In this document: piece after piece, positions 32,501-46,114 of the stretch | Layout of the letters: each line of letters begins with the position of its first letter | How positions within the stretch are numbered: position 1 is the first letter of the stretch | Source: Aegilops tauschii subsp. strangulata | Taxonomy: Eukaryota; Streptophyta; Magnoliopsida; Poales; Poaceae | DNA: 64,000 nt | Direction: 5' to 3' | Assembly: GCF_002575655.3 (NCBI RefSeq) | Contig: NC_053040.3 | Location: 153,637,148 to 153,701,147 of the forward strand | Made by a program: the position numbers and the translations under genes | Notes under the pieces: model-generated | What the model was told of the DNA's origin: nothing | Databases searched by the model: none | Seen by the model: the letters and a program-made list of their open reading frames with translations, nothing else

Positions 32501-33466
32501 ATGATTTAAAATTCATGAGCTACTAAGTTATGAATATAAGCCCTTTATGTGATGTCGCTCAGACGTCCGACTGTGGCATGTTTGTCTCTTACTTTCAATA
32601 TGAGCCCTTTATGTGATGTCGCTCAGACGTCCGACTGTGGCATGTTTGTCTCTTACTTTCAATATGAGCCCTTTATGTGATGTCGCTCAGACGTCCGACT
32701 GTGGCACGCACTGTCTTTTATTTTCTGTTATAAGCCCTTTATGTGGTGTCGCCCGACGCCCGACTGCGGCATTATTATTCTTGCAGTTTCCTCTCGAGGA
32801 GTCATTCAGACCCTCGTTTGGCACCCAGTATTTATTTTGGGATTTCGGGAGGACTACCGCCCGACTTCTGTGTTATTTTCACATGCATTATTGTCTCTAT
32901 GTCTGAACGCACTTGTTAATCTGTTCATATGCTTCATGTTTACATTTGTTATATCTTATGTCCGAACTGTCTTGCGAGTACTTTCATAGTACTCACCTGG
33001 CTTGTTGATTTGGCCAGATGTTGACGAAGGCGACCTCTTGGATGAAGAGTTTGATAGTGAGTCCGACGCCTAGAGGAATCCTAGTCAGTCCTGTGCGATC
33101 CTGGATATTGGTCACGTGTAGTATATACGCTTCCGCCACCCGCAATAAACCTCCTCGAGCTTCACCCCGACGCTCGAAGAGCTGTAGTTTGCAGAAGTCA
33201 TATCACTCGCTCCGCTGCGATATTTCCACCACCGTTGTTATCGTGAGTTAGTAGTTATGACACCCTATCCGCCGTCATGTTTTATCGGCGTGCATGTAAT
33301 AAATTGTTGAGCAGTCCCCGCTCAACCTTGCATTATATTCAGTACTCCTGGTATTTTTCTTCTGTGACCAAGATATTGTCTATCAGTGAGAAGGAATTCT
33401 TCTTTACTGGTCCGTAAAGGGGATTGGTCTCTCAATAAATATTTTATTGAAAAACCGGTCGTGACA
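29524..33466 (+). repeat. 3' LTR of chromovirus B, 3943 bp
   Basis: Aligns end to end with 19813-23772. Visible differences include several homopolymer length changes in the first 250 bp, two small deletions and scattered substitutions. The tandem array is at 32538-32770. The TATA box is altered (30811-30818). Confidence 0.95.
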
Positions 33467-33471
33467 ATAAC

Positions 33472-34709
33472 TTAGTATCTGCAGCAAAGTATTTAGTAGC
33501 AAAGTAATATGGAAGTAACGGTAACGGTAACAAAAGTAATATTTTTGGGTTTTGTGGTGATTGCAACAGTAGCAACGGAAAAGTAAATAAGAGGAGAACA
33601 ATATGTGAAAAGCTCATAGGCATTGGATCCGTGATGGAGAATTATGCCAGATGCGGTTCATCATGTAACAATCATAACATAGGGTGACACAGAACTAGCT
33701 TCATCAATGTAATGTAGGCATGTATTCCGAATATAGTCATACGTGCTTATGGAAAAGAACTTGCATGACATCTTTTGTCCTACTCTCCCGTGGCAGCGGG
33801 GTCCTAATGGAAACTAAGGGATATTAAGGCCTCCTTTTAATAGAGTACTGGACCAAAGCATTAACACATAGTGAATACATGAACTCCTCAAACTATGGTC
33901 ATCACCGGAGTGGTCCCGATTATTGTCACTTCGGGGTTGCCGGATCATAACACATAGTAGGTGACTATAGACTTGCAAGATAGGATCAAGAACTCACATA
34001 TATTCATGAAAACATAATAGGTTCAGATCTGAAATCATGGCACTCGGGCCCTAGTGACAAGCATTAAGCATAGCAAAGTCATAGCAACATCAACCTCAGA
34101 ACATAGTGGATACTAGGGATCAAAACCTAACAAAACTAACTCGATTACATGATAAATCTCATCCAACCCATCACCGTCCAGCAAGCCTACGATGGAATTA
34201 CTAACGCACGGTGGTGAGCATCATGAAATTGGTGATGGAGGATGGTTGATGATGACGATGGCGATGGATTCCCCTCTCCGGAGCCCCGAACGGACTGCAG
34301 ATCAGCCCTCCCGGGAGAGTTTAGGGCTTGGCGGCGGCTCCGTATCGTAAAACGCAATGAATCCTTCTCTCTGATTTTTTTCTCCCCGAACACGAATATA
34401 TGGAGTTGGAGTTGAGGTCGGTGGAGCAACAGGGGCGCGCCCAGGGGGCAGGCGCACCCCCCACCCTCGTGGACAGGTGGTGGGCCCCCTGGCCTTGATT
34501 CTTTTGCCAATATTTTTAATATTTTCCAAAAATAAGTTCCGTGGAGTTTCAGGTCATTCCGAGAACTTTTGTTTCTGCACATAATTAACACCATGGCAAT
34601 TCTGCTGAAAACAGCGTCAGTCCGGGTTAGTTCCATTCAAATCATGCAAGTTAGAGTCCAAAGCAAGGGCAAAAGTGTTTGGAAAAGTAGATACGACGGA
34701 GACGTATCA
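33472..34709 (-). repeat. 3' LTR of element A, main piece
   Basis: Continuation of the LTR begun at 19670-19812, matching 60195-61427. Ends GACGGAGACGTATCA on the plus strand. Antisense short frames here have no homology. Confidence 0.92.
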
Positions 34710-34721
34710 ACTCCCCCAAGC
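34710..34721 (-). other. Polypurine tract of element A
   Basis: On the minus strand CTTGGGGGAGT immediately precedes the LTR start TGATACGTC. The following 34722-35076 is untranslated interior of A with no gene. Confidence 0.8.
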
Positions 34722-35076
34722 TTAAACCTTTGCTTGTCCTCAAGCAATTCAGTTGATAAACTGAAAGTGATAAAGAAAAACTTTTACAAACTCTGTTTGC
34801 TTTTGTTGTTGTAAATATGTAAAGCCAGCATTCAAGTTTTCAGCAAAGATTATAACTAACCACATTCACAATAACACTTAGGTCTCATGTTTACTCATAT
34901 CAATGGCATAATTAACTAGCGAGCAATAATAATAAATCTCGGATGACAACACTTTCTCAAAACAATCATGATATGATATAACAAGATGGTATCTCACTAG
35001 CCCTTTCTGAGACCACAAAACATAAACGCAGAGCACCTTTAAAGATCAAGGACTGACTAAACATTGTAATTCATGG

Positions 35077-35546
35077 TGTCGGTGTCAAAACCGGCGGATC
35101 TCGGGTAGGGGGTCCTGAACTGTGCGTCTAAGGCGGATGGTAACAGGAGGCGGGGGACACGATGTTTACCCAGGTTCAGGCCCTCTCGGTGGAGGTAATA
35201 CCCTACTTCCTGCTTGATTGATCTTGATCATATGAGTATTACAAGAGTTCATCTACCACGAGATCGTAGAGGCTAAACCCTAGAAGCTAGCCTATGGTAT
35301 GATTGTTGTTGTCCTACAGACTAAACCCCCCGGTTTATATAGACACCGGAGGGGGCTAGGGTTACACAGAGTCAGTTACAAGGGAGGAGATCTACATATC
35401 CGTATTGCCAAGCTTGCCTTCCACGCCAAGGAGAGTCCCATCCGGACACGGGACGAAGTCTTCAATCTTGTATCTTCATAGTTCAACAGTCCGGCTAAAG
35501 TATATAGTCCGGCTGTCCGAGGACCCCCTAATCCAGGACTCCCTCA
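35077..35546 (-). repeat. 3' LTR of element C
   Basis: TGTCGGTGTCAAAACCGG ... GGACTCCCTCA on the plus strand. A minus-strand polypurine-type tract (GTTCGGGGGCTAC) adjoins it at 35547-35559. Confidence 0.93.
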
Positions 35547-37602
35547 GTAGCCCCCGAACTAGGCTTCAATTGCGATGAGTCTGGCACGCAGATTGTCTTC
35601 GGCATTGCAAGGCGGGTTCTTCTCCAAATTCTGAGTACCTGTTGAGTAGTGTCCGGCTTCCCATAAATGTTGCACTCCTTGGCTTCTGCGCCCAATAATG
35701 GCTATCTTCCACGTGTCAAGCGAATGCGAGAAGCCAAGGCATTTTTACATTTGCCACCCTAGCCATGCGAGTAAATCGTCTATTAAAGAGACGGGGATTC
35801 TCAGATCCAGATCACACCATCTTCCCATAGCGAGTATCCATCGGAGCGCGCCCGGAAAAAATCCATTCCAACATGGCCGGCCATCGGAGCTTCTCCTCTC
35901 GCTCCCGTAGCCCTAAGCCCGGTAATTGGAAGAAGTGTTCCATCCCCCACAGCCAATTAGTAGAGTTACAGACCCAGGGATTTCTCCCTCCAGCGTATAT
36001 GGTACCCGTTCGAGCCGGGCTCGCCACCTACAATGGCGGGGAGCAAGCGGAGAGCTTTCCCAACCCATCCATGGGGGAGCGGGTATGCCTTGTCCCTTAC
36101 TTATTAAGAGGGCTTGGATTCCCAATTCATCCATTCCTCCGTGGGCTCCTGGAGTTCTAAGGCCTCCAGCTGCATAATTTCACTCCCGCCTCCATATTAC
36201 ACATCGCTGGCTATGTCGCCCTTTGCGAGCTGTTTCTGGGCTGTGAAGCTCATTTCGAGCTATGGAAGAGGCTATTCTGCCTCGTACCCCATACACAGGA
36301 GGGGTCAATATACCAAGTGGGCGGAGCTGAAATATGGCGCATCGCCGGGACCGGATACCTGTCTGGTACTCCGAAGAAGACATCCGAGGACTGGCCTTCG
36401 GAGTGGTTTTATATGGAGGACGTCCCGCTTCCGGACCCTATTCGGATGGGCCTTCCTGAGTTCGACAACGCTCCCTTGAAGAAACGCCGCAGCTGGCACC
36501 CTCGGAGCCCTCAGGAGGAAGATAACGGGGAAGCCTTTACCTGATGAGTCGGATACAGACGCTAGCCCAGTCAGGATTGACAATAATTGAGGTTATGTCA
36601 ATATGTATAATGCGGGGGGTACAGCCACTTCAATATCGGGGGCAACCCATGTGGCACTTCAACGAAGAAGACGATGCCACCCGCTGCGGTCATAAGGGAC
36701 CGGACTCAGTCGCTACTCTAGCAAAAATTCTGTCCGATTTGTACAAAGGAGAGGAAGAGGAGTTCATCTGCATTAAGCCACGGGATGGATTCTCCATGTA
36801 CAACCCTCCAAGCTGGGTGAGCCGTCACTTTTTACTCCCAACCTTCCCGCATTCTTCATCATAAGTATTTACCTTGCTGTTTCATAGTAGGAACTGCAAA
36901 AAGTTGTAAGGGAGGTCCACAGCCCGCCTCCACAACCGGAGGACTCTGACCGGGCCCTCGACCCCGGACTTGAAGAGGATACGGACACATTTGTGGAGCT
37001 GATTGACAGGACGTTCTATCACTTGAGCTGCGATGATGCCATGGTGGCCATCATAGCCGATTATCCTGGACTACTCCCTGCATCGCATGTAAGTAAAACC
37101 GGAGTCCCAACTTCCGAGAAGGATCCCCTTTTCTGCACTTCACCTACCGCACACATATGGTGTCTTACAGGGAAGGCCCTCGGGACGCCATGCCGAACCC
37201 GCAGTGACTCACCAACAAGGGGCACCGAAGCCGGGTAGGCTTAAAAGGAAGGCGGTCAGGACTGAGACACCGTCGCAGAGGTATGAAAGAGAACCCAGCT
37301 CCGTGGTGGTCGTCTTATAAAACATAATAACGCCCATGTTTCCTAGTAGGAAAAACGCTCGCCGGACTATATCCGGAGAGGTTGCCGGTCACGCCTCCAC
37401 CAGTCGGGCTCCAGAGCCGGACATAGAGGCGGACGCTAACATGAGGCGAACGCCGGATGTTCCTCCTACAGAGGATGCGGATAGGCTATCCGCTACAAAT
37501 TCCGAAGTGGACAGCGCCATGAATCACAGGCGTCGTCGGGCCGTACTCCGTGACGCTTGTTTCTCCCAAGAGGCGTTCGATGCCTTCAACTCAGGAGACG
37601 CG

Positions 37603-39328
37603 TGATGGGGAACGTAGCAGAAATTCAAAATTTTCTACACATCACCAAGATCAATCTATGGAGTTTACTAGCAACGAGAGGGAAGGAGTTCATCTACATA
37701 CCCTTGTAGATCGCGAGCGGAAGCGTTCAAGAGAACCGGGTTGATGGAGTCGTACTCGTCGTGATCCAAATCACCGATGATCCTAGCGCCGAACGGACGG
37801 CACCTCCGCGTTCAACACACGTACGGAGCAGCGACGTCTCCTCCTTCTTGATCTAGCTAGGGGGGAGAGGTTGATGGAGATCCAGCAGCACGACGGCGTG
37901 GTGGTGGAAGCAGCGGGGATCCAACAAGGCTTCGCCAAGCGCTGCGGGAGGAGGGAGATGTGTCACGGGAGGGAGAGGGAGGCGCCAGGGCTTAGATAGT
38001 GCTGCCCTCCCTCCCCCCCCCCACTATATATAGGGCCAAGGGAGAGGGGGGGCGCAGCCTTGGCCCTTCCTCCAAGTAAGGGTGCGGCCAGGGAGGAGTC
38101 CATCCTCCCCAAGGCACCTCGGAGGTGCCTTCCCCCTTTAGGACTCTCCCTTTCCCTTATCTCTTGGCGCATGGGCCTCTTGGGGCTGGTGCCCTTGGCC
38201 CATATAGGCCAAGGCGCACACCCCTACAGCCCATGTGACCCCCCGGGGCTGGTGGACCCCCTTGGTGGACCCCCGGACCCCTTTCGGCACTCCCGGTACA
38301 ATACCGATAATGCGCGAAACTTTTCCGGCGACCAAAATAAGACTTCCCATATATAAATCTTTACCTCCGGACCATTCCGGAACTCCTCGTGACGTCCGGG
38401 ATCTCATCCGGGACTCCGAACAAATTTCGGGTTACCGCATACTAATATCTCTACAACCCTAGCGTCACCGAACCTTAAGTGTGTAGACCCTACGGGTTCG
38501 GGAGACAAGCAGACATGACCGAGACGACTCTCAGGTCAATAACCAACAGCGGGATCTGGATACCCATGTTGGCTCCCACATGCTCCTCGATGATCTCATC
38601 GGATGAACCACGATGTCGAGGATTCAATCAATCCCGTATACAATTCCCTTTGTCAATCGGTATGTTACTTGCCCGAGATTCGATCGTCGGTATCCCGATA
38701 CCTTGTTCAATCTCGTTACCGGCAAGTCTCTTTACTCATTCCGTATCACATCATCCCGTGATCAACTCCTTGGTCACATTGTGCACATTATGATGATGTC
38801 CTACCGAGTGGGGCCAGAGATACCTCTCCGTTTACACGGAGTGACAAATCCCAGTCTCGATTCGTGCCAACCCAACAGACACTTTCGGAGATACCTGTAG
38901 TGCACCTTTATAGCCACCCAGTTACGTTGTGACGTTTGGTACACCCAAAGCATTCCTACGGTATCCGGGAGTTGCACAATCTCATGGTCTAAGGAAATGA
39001 TACTTGACATTAGAAAAGCTCTTAGCAAACGAACTAAACGATCTTGTGCTAGGCTTAGGATTGGGTCTTGTCCATCACATCATTCTCCTAATGATGTGAT
39101 CCCGTTATCAACGACATCCAATGTCCATGGTCAGGAAACCGTAACCATCTATTGATCAACGAGCTAGTCAACTAGAGGCTTACTAGGGACATGGTGTTGT
39201 CTATGTATCCACACATGTATCTGAGTTTCCTATCAATACAATTCTAGCATGGATAATAAACGATTATCATGAACAAGGAAATATAATAATAACCAATTTA
39301 GTATTGCCTCTAGGGCATATTTCCAACA
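37603..39328 (-). repeat. 3' LTR of element D
   Basis: Starts TGATGGGGAACG on the plus strand (third base A instead of the T seen in the other LTR). Contains a minus-strand TATATATA at 38025-38032. A purine tract, AAGTGGGAGAC, abuts it on the minus strand (39329-39339). Confidence 0.93.
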
Positions 39329-39943
39329 GTCTCCCACTTGCACTAGTGTCAATAATCTAGTTCACGTCACCATGTGATTAACACTCACAGGTCACATCAC
39401 CATGTGACCAACATCCAAGAGTTTACTAGAGTCAACAATCTAGTTCACATCACTATGTGATTAACACTCAATGAGTTCTGGTTTGATCATGTTATGCTTG
39501 TGAGAGAGGTTATTAGTCAATGGGTCTGAACCTTTCAGATCCGTGTGTGCTTTACAAATATCTGTGTCATCTTGTGGATGCTACCACACGCTACTTGGAG
39601 CCATTTCAAATAACTGCTCTACTATACGAATCCGGTTTACTACTCAGAGTCATCCGGATTAGTGTCAAAGTTCGCATCGACGTAACCCTTTACGACGAAC
39701 TCCTTTTCACCTCCATAATCGAGAAAATTCCTTAGTCCACTAGATACTAAGGATAAGTTCGACCGCTGTCATGTGATCCATTCCCGGATCACTATTGTAC
39801 CCCTTGACCAACTCATGGCAAGGCACACTTCATGTGCGGTACACAGCATAGCATACTATAGAGCCTACGTCTAAAGCATAGGGGACGACCTTCGTCCTTT
39901 CTCTCTCTTCTGCTGTGGTCAGGTCTTGAGTCTTACTCAATAC

Positions 39944-41878
39944 TCAGACCTTGTAACACAGCCAAGAACTCCTTCTTTGCTGATCTATTTTGAACTCTTT
40001 CAAAATCATGTCAAGGTGTGCGTTCTTTGAAAGTATCATCATGCGTCTTGATCTATCTCTATAGATCTTGATGCCCAATATGCAAGCAGCTTTTATCCAG
40101 GTCTTCCTTTGAAAAACTCCTTTCAAACAACCCTTTATGTTTTCCAGAAATTTTACATCATTTCGGATCTACAATATGTCATTCACATATACTTATCAGA
40201 AATGTTGTAGCCCTCCCACTCACTTTATTGTAAATACAAGTTTCTCATAAACTTTATATAAACCCAAAATCTTTGATCATCTCATCAAAGCGTACATTCC
40301 AACTCCGAGATGCTTACTCCAGTCCTTAGAAGGATCGCTGGAGCTAGCATACCTTTTAGCATCCTTAGGATCGACAAAACCTTTCTGATTGTATCACATA
40401 CAACCTTTCCTTACGAAAACTGGTAAGGAAACTTGTTTTGACATCCATCTGCCAGATTTCATAAATGCAGCTAATGCTAACATGATTCCGACGGACTTAA
40501 GCATCGCTACGGATGGGAAAATCTCATCGTAGTCAACTCCTTGAACTTGTGGAAATACTCTTTGCCACAAGTCGAGCTTCATAGACGGTAACATTACCGT
40601 TCACGTCCGTCTTCTTCTCAAAGTTCCATTTATCTCGGATTTCATGGCTTCTAACCATTTGTCGGAATATGGGCCCACCATCGCTTCTCCATAGCTCGTA
40701 GGTTCATCGTTGTCCAACAACATGACTTCCAAGACAGGATCATGTACTATTCTGAAGTATTACGCATCCTCGTCGTCCTACGAGGTTTGGTAGTGACTTG
40801 ATCCGAAGTTTCACGATCACTATCATAAGCTTCCATTTCAATTGGTGTAGGTGCCACAGGAACAACTTCCTGTGCCCTGCTACACACTAGTTGAAGTGAC
40901 GGTTCAATAACCTTGTCAAGTCTCCACCATCCTCCCACTCAATTCTTTCGAGAGAAACTTTTCCTCGAGAAAGGACCTGTCTCTAGAAGCAATTACTTTT
41001 GCTTCCAGATCTGAAGTAGGAGGTATACCCAACTGTTTTTGGGTATTCTATGAAGACGCATTTATCCGCTTTGGGTTCGAGCTTATCAGCCTGAAACTTT
41101 TTCACATAAGCATCGCAGCCCCAAACTTTTAAGAAACGACAACTTAGGTTTCTCTAAACGGTGTCGTCTCAACGGAATTGCGTGGTGCCCCTTTTAAAGT
41201 GAATGCGGTTGTCTCTAATGCCTAACCCATAAACGATAGTGGTAATTTGATAAGAGACATCATGGTATGCACCATATCCAATAGGGTGCAGCTATGATGT
41301 CCGGACACACCATCACACTATGGTGTTCCAGGCGGTATTAATTGTGAAACACTTTCCACAATGTCTTAATTGTCTGCCAAACTCGTAACTCAGATACTCA
41401 TCTCTATGATCATATCACAGACATTTTATCCTCTTGTCACGACGATCTTTAACTTTACTCTGAAATTACTTGAACCTTTCAATAATTCAGACTTGTGTTT
41501 CATCAAGTAAATACACTCAGCATCTACTCAAATCATCTGTGAAGTAAGAACATAACGATATCCACTGCATGCCTCAGCACTCATTGGACTGCATACATCA
41601 AAATGTATTACTTCCAATAAGTTGCTCTCTTGTTCCATCTTACTGAAAACGAGGACTTTCAGTCATCTTGCCCATGTGGTATGATTTGCATGTCTCAAGT
41701 GATTCAAAATCAAGTGAGTCCAAACGATCCATCTGCATGGAGTTTCTTCATGCATATATACCAATAGACATGGTTCGCATGTCTCAATCTTTTCAAAAAC
41801 GAGTGAGTCCAAAGATCCATTTACATGGAGCTTCTTCATGCGTTCTATACCAACATGACTCAAATGGCAGTGCCACAA
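39944..41878 (-). pseudogene. Copia pol remnants in element D
   Basis: Scattered minus-strand frames preserve recognisable copia pieces. A GAG-pre-integrase block is at 41878-41663 (MWHCHLSHVGIERMKKLH, then CEPCL). RT blocks are at 40594-40394 (VQGVDYDEIFPSVAMLKSV) and 40126-39944 (ILGIKIYRDRSRRMM). Between them are many stops, frame changes and short duplications, so no functional protein is possible. Order and strand agree with the LTR orientation. No integrase catalytic triad or RT active-site YVDD block was found intact. Confidence 0.75.
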
Positions 41879-43332
41879 GTATGTGGAACTATCATTAGTA
41901 TTTTATATCTTTTGGCACGAACATGTGTATCACTACGATCGAGATTCATTTTAGGTGCAAGACCATTGAAGGTATTATTCAAATAAACAGAGTAACCATT
42001 ATTCTCCTTAAATGAATAACCGTATTGCGATAAACATAATCCAATCATGCTCAACGCAAACACCAAATCTCGATGGTAGAGGGAGCATGCGATGCTTGAT
42101 CACATCAACCTTGGAAACACTTCCAACACATATCGTCATCTCACCTTTAGCTAGTCTCCGTTTATTCCGCAGCTTTTATTTCGTGTTACTAACACTTAGC
42201 AACCGAACCGGTATCTAATACCCTGGTGCTACTAGGAGTACTAGTAAAGTACACATTCATATAATGTATATCCAACATACTTCTGTCGACCTTGCCTGCC
42301 TTCTCATCTACCAAGTATCTAGGGTAGTTCTGCTTCAGTGACCGTTCCCCTCATTACAGAAGCACTTAGTCTCGGGTTTGGGTTCAACCTTGGGATTCTT
42401 CACTAGAGCAGAAAATGATTTGCCGTTTCATGAAGTATCCCTTTTTTTTGCCCTTGCCCTTCTTGAAACTAGTGGTTTTACTAACCATCAACAATTGATG
42501 CTCCTATTTGATTTCTACTTTTACGGTGTCAAACATCACGAATAGCTCAAGGATCATCATATCTATCCCTGATATGTTATAGTTCATCACGAAGCTCTAA
42601 GAGCTTGGTGGCAGTGACTATGGAGAACCATCACTATCACATCTGGAAGATTAACTCCCACTCGATTCAAGCGATTGGGGTACTCAGACAATCTGAGCAC
42701 ATGCTCAATGATTGAGCTTTTCTCCCTTAGTCTGCAGGCTTAAGAAACTTGTCAGAGGTCTCATACCTCTTGACGTGGGCACTAGTCTGAAATCCCAATT
42801 TCACTCTTCGGAACATCTCATATGTTCTGCGACGTTTCAAAACCGTCTTTGGTGCCACAATTCTAAACCGTTAGCAATAAGCACTGAACTATCACGTAGT
42901 CATCAAAACGTGTATGTCAGATGTTTCGTAACATCTACAAACGACGCTGAGGTTCAGCACACCGAGCGGTGCATTAAGGACATATGCCTTCTGTGCAGCA
43001 ATGAGGACAATCCTCAGTTTACGGACCCAGTCCGCATAATTGCTACTACCAACTTTCAACTAAATTTTCTCTAGGAACATATCTTAAACAGTAGAACTAA
43101 AGCGTATGACATAATTTGCAAAGACCTTTTGACTATGTTCATAATAATGAAGTTCATCTGATTATTGAACTCCCACTCAGATAGACATCCCTCTAGTCAT
43201 CTAAGTGATACATGATCCGAGTCAAACTAGGCCGTGTCCGATCATCACGTGAGACGGACTAGTCATCATCGGTGAACATCTCCATGTTGATCGTATCTTC
43301 TATATGACTCATGCTCGACCTTTCGGTCTCTT

Positions 43333-43427
43333 GTGTTCCGAGGCCATGTCTGTACATGCTAGGCTCATCAAGTCAACCTAAGTGTTTTGCATGTGTTCCG
43401 AGGCCATGTCTGTACATGCTAGGCTCG
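43333..43427 (+). repeat. Tandem 35-bp duplication in interior of element D
   Basis: GTGTTCCGAGGCCATGTCTG plus the next 15 bases occurs at 43333 and again at 43393, a 60-bp offset. The rest of 41879-44403 is decayed interior with no clear gene. Confidence 0.85.
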
Positions 43428-44403
43428 TCAACACCCGTTGTATTCGAACGTTAGAATCTATCACACCCGATCATCACGTGGTGCTTCGAAACAATGAACC
43501 TTCGCAACGGTGCACAGTTAGGGGGAACACTTCTCTTGAAATTTTAGTGAGGGATCATCTTATTTATGCTACCGTCGTTCTACGCAAATAAGATGTAAAC
43601 ATGATAAACATCACATGCAAATCATAAACTGACGTGATATGGCCAATATCATCCTGCGCCTTTGATCTCCATCTTCGAGGCGCGGCATGATCACCTTCGT
43701 CACCGGCATGACACCATGATCTCCATCATCATGATCTCCATCACTGTGTCTTCATGAAGTTGTCTCGCCAACTATTACTTCTACTACTATGGCTAACGGT
43801 TAGCAATAAAGTAAAGTAATTACATGGCGTTTTCATTGACACGCAGGTCATACAATAAATTAAGACAACTCCTATGGCTCCTGCCAGTTGTCATACTCAT
43901 CGACATGCAAGTCGTGATTCCTATTACAAGAACATGATCAATCTCATACATCACATATATCATTCATCACATCCTTTTGGCCATATCACATCACATAGCA
44001 TACCCTGCAAAAACAAGTTAGACGTCCTCTAATTGTTGTTGCATGTTTTACGTGGCTGCTATGGGATTCTAGCAAGAACGTTTCTTACCTATGCAAAAGC
44101 CACAACGTGATATGCCAATTTCTATTTACCCTTCATAAGGACCCTTTTCATCGAATCCGATCCGACTAAAGTGGGAGAGACAGACACCCGCTAGCCACCT
44201 TATGCAACTAGTGCATGTCAGTCGGTGGAACCTGTCTCACGTAAGTGTACGTGTAAGGTCGGTCCGGGCCGCTTCATCCCACGATGCCGCCGAATCAAGA
44301 TAAGACTAGTAACGGCAAGTAAATTGACAAAATCGACGCCCACAACTACTTTGTGTTCTACTCGTGCATAGAAACTACGCATAGACCTAGCTCATGATGC
44401 CAC

Positions 44404-46114
44404 TGTTGGGGAACGTAGCAGAAATTCAAAATTTTCTACGCATCACCAAGAACAATCTATGGAGTTTACTAGCAACGAGAGGGAAGGAGTGCATCTACAT
44501 ACCCTTGTAGATCGCGAGCGGAAGCGTTCAAGAGAACCGGGTTGATGGAGTCGTACTCGTCGTGATCCAAATCACCGATGATCCTAGCGCCGAACGGACG
44601 GCACCTCCGCGTTCAACACACGTACGGAGCAGCGACGTCTCCTCCTTCTTGATCTAGCTAGGGGGGAGGAGAGGTTGATGGAGATCCAGCAGCACGACGG
44701 CGTGGTGGTGGAAGCAGCGGGGATCCAACAAGGCTTCGCCAAGCGCTGCGGGAGGAGGGAGATGTGTCACGGGAGGGAGAGGGAGGCGCCAGGGCTTAGA
44801 TAGTGCTGCCCTCCCTCCCCCCACTATATATAGGGCCAAGGGAGAGGGGGGCGCAGCCTTGGCCCTTCCTCCAAGGAAGGGTGCGGCCAGGGAGGAGTCC
44901 ATCCTCCCCAAGGCACCTCGGAGGTGCCTTCCCCCTTTAGGACTCTCCCTTTCCCTTATCTCTTGGCGCATGGGCCTCTTGGGGCTGGTGCCCTTGGCCC
45001 ATATAGGCCAAGGCGCACACCCCTACAGCCCATGTGACCCCCCGGGGCTGGTGGACCCCCGGACCCCTTTCGGCACTCCCGGTACAATACCGATAATGCG
45101 CGAAACTTTTCCGGCGACCAAAATAAGACTTCCCATATATAAATCTTTACCTCCGGACCATTCCGGAACTCCTCGTGACATCCGGGATCTCATCCGGGAC
45201 TCCGAACAACTTTCGGGTTACCGCATACTAATATCTCTACAACCCTAGCGTCACCGAACCTTAAGTGTGTAGACCCTACGGGTTCGGGAGACAAGCAGAC
45301 ATGACCGAGACGACTCTCAGGTCAATAACCAACAGCGGGATCTGGATACCCATGTTGGCTCCCACATGCTCCTCGATGATCTCATTGGATGAACCACGAT
45401 GTCGAGGATTCAATCAATCCCGTATACAATTCCCTTTGTCAATCGGTATGTTACTTGCCCGAGATTCGATCGTCGGTATCCCGATACCTTGTTCAATCTC
45501 GTTACCGGCAAGTCTCTTTACTCGTTCCGTAACACATCATCCCGTGATCAACTCCTTGGTCACATTGTGCACATTATGATGATGTCCTACCGAGTGGGCC
45601 CAGAGATACCTCTCCGTTTACACGGAGTGACAAATCCCAGTCTCGATTCGTGCCAACCCAACAGACACTTTCGGAGATACCTGTAGTGCACCTTTATAGC
45701 CACCCAGTTACGTTGTGACGTTTGGTACACCCAAAGCATTCCTACGGTATCCGGGAGTTGCACAATCTCATGGTCTAAGGAAATGATACTTGACATTAGA
45801 AAAGCTCTTAGCAAACGACCTAAACGATCTTGTGCTAGGCTTAGGATTGGGTCTTGTCCATCACATCATTCTCCTAATGATGTGATCCCGTTATCAACGA
45901 CATCCAATGTCCATGGTCAGGAAACCGTAACCATCTATTGATCAACGAGCTAGTCAACTAGAGGCTTACTAGGGACATGGTGTTGTCTATGTATCCACAC
46001 ATGTATCTGAGTTTCCTATCAATACAATTCTAGGATGGATAATAAACGATTATCATGAACAAGGAAATATAATAATAACCAATTTAGTATTGCCTCTAGG
46101 GCATATTTCCAACA
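44404..46114 (-). repeat. 5' LTR of element D
   Basis: TGTTGGGGAACGTAGCAG ... TTTCCAACA on the plus strand; minus-strand TATATATA at 44825-44832. The adjoining primer region (minus strand TGGCATCATGAGC, 44389-44401) resembles but does not match the usual TGGTATCAGAGC site. Confidence 0.93.

Larger units (their letters stand above)
19813..33466 (+). mobile_element. Tekay-like chromovirus (element B), complete, 13,654 bp
   Basis: Complete LTR retrotransposon: 5' LTR, initiator-Met primer site, extra ORF, gag-pol-chromodomain ORF, polypurine tract and 3' LTR, flanked by a perfect ATAAC duplication. The LTRs differ by a low percentage plus small indels (for example an 11-base deletion near 31534 and an 8-base deletion near 30355 in the 3' copy), so the insertion is fairly recent. 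It lies in the 3' LTR of element A in the opposite orientation. The protein-level C-terminus (chromodomain after integrase) and RT sequence place it in the Tekay/Del clade. Confidence 0.95.
37603..46114 (-). mobile_element. Angela/WIS-type copia retrotransposon (element D), defective
   Basis: LTRs at 37603-39328 (1726 bp) and 44404-46114 (1711 bp), flanked by a perfect ACGCG duplication (37598-37602, 46115-46119). On the minus strand the LTR begins TGTTGGAAATATGCCC and ends CCCCAACA, the hallmark of the Angela/WIS group. The LTRs are almost identical (one 14-base unit, a C-run length change and a few substitutions), so insertion is recent. The interior of about 5 kb keeps only shreds of copia pol. 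It is the innermost element of the nest. Confidence 0.95.
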
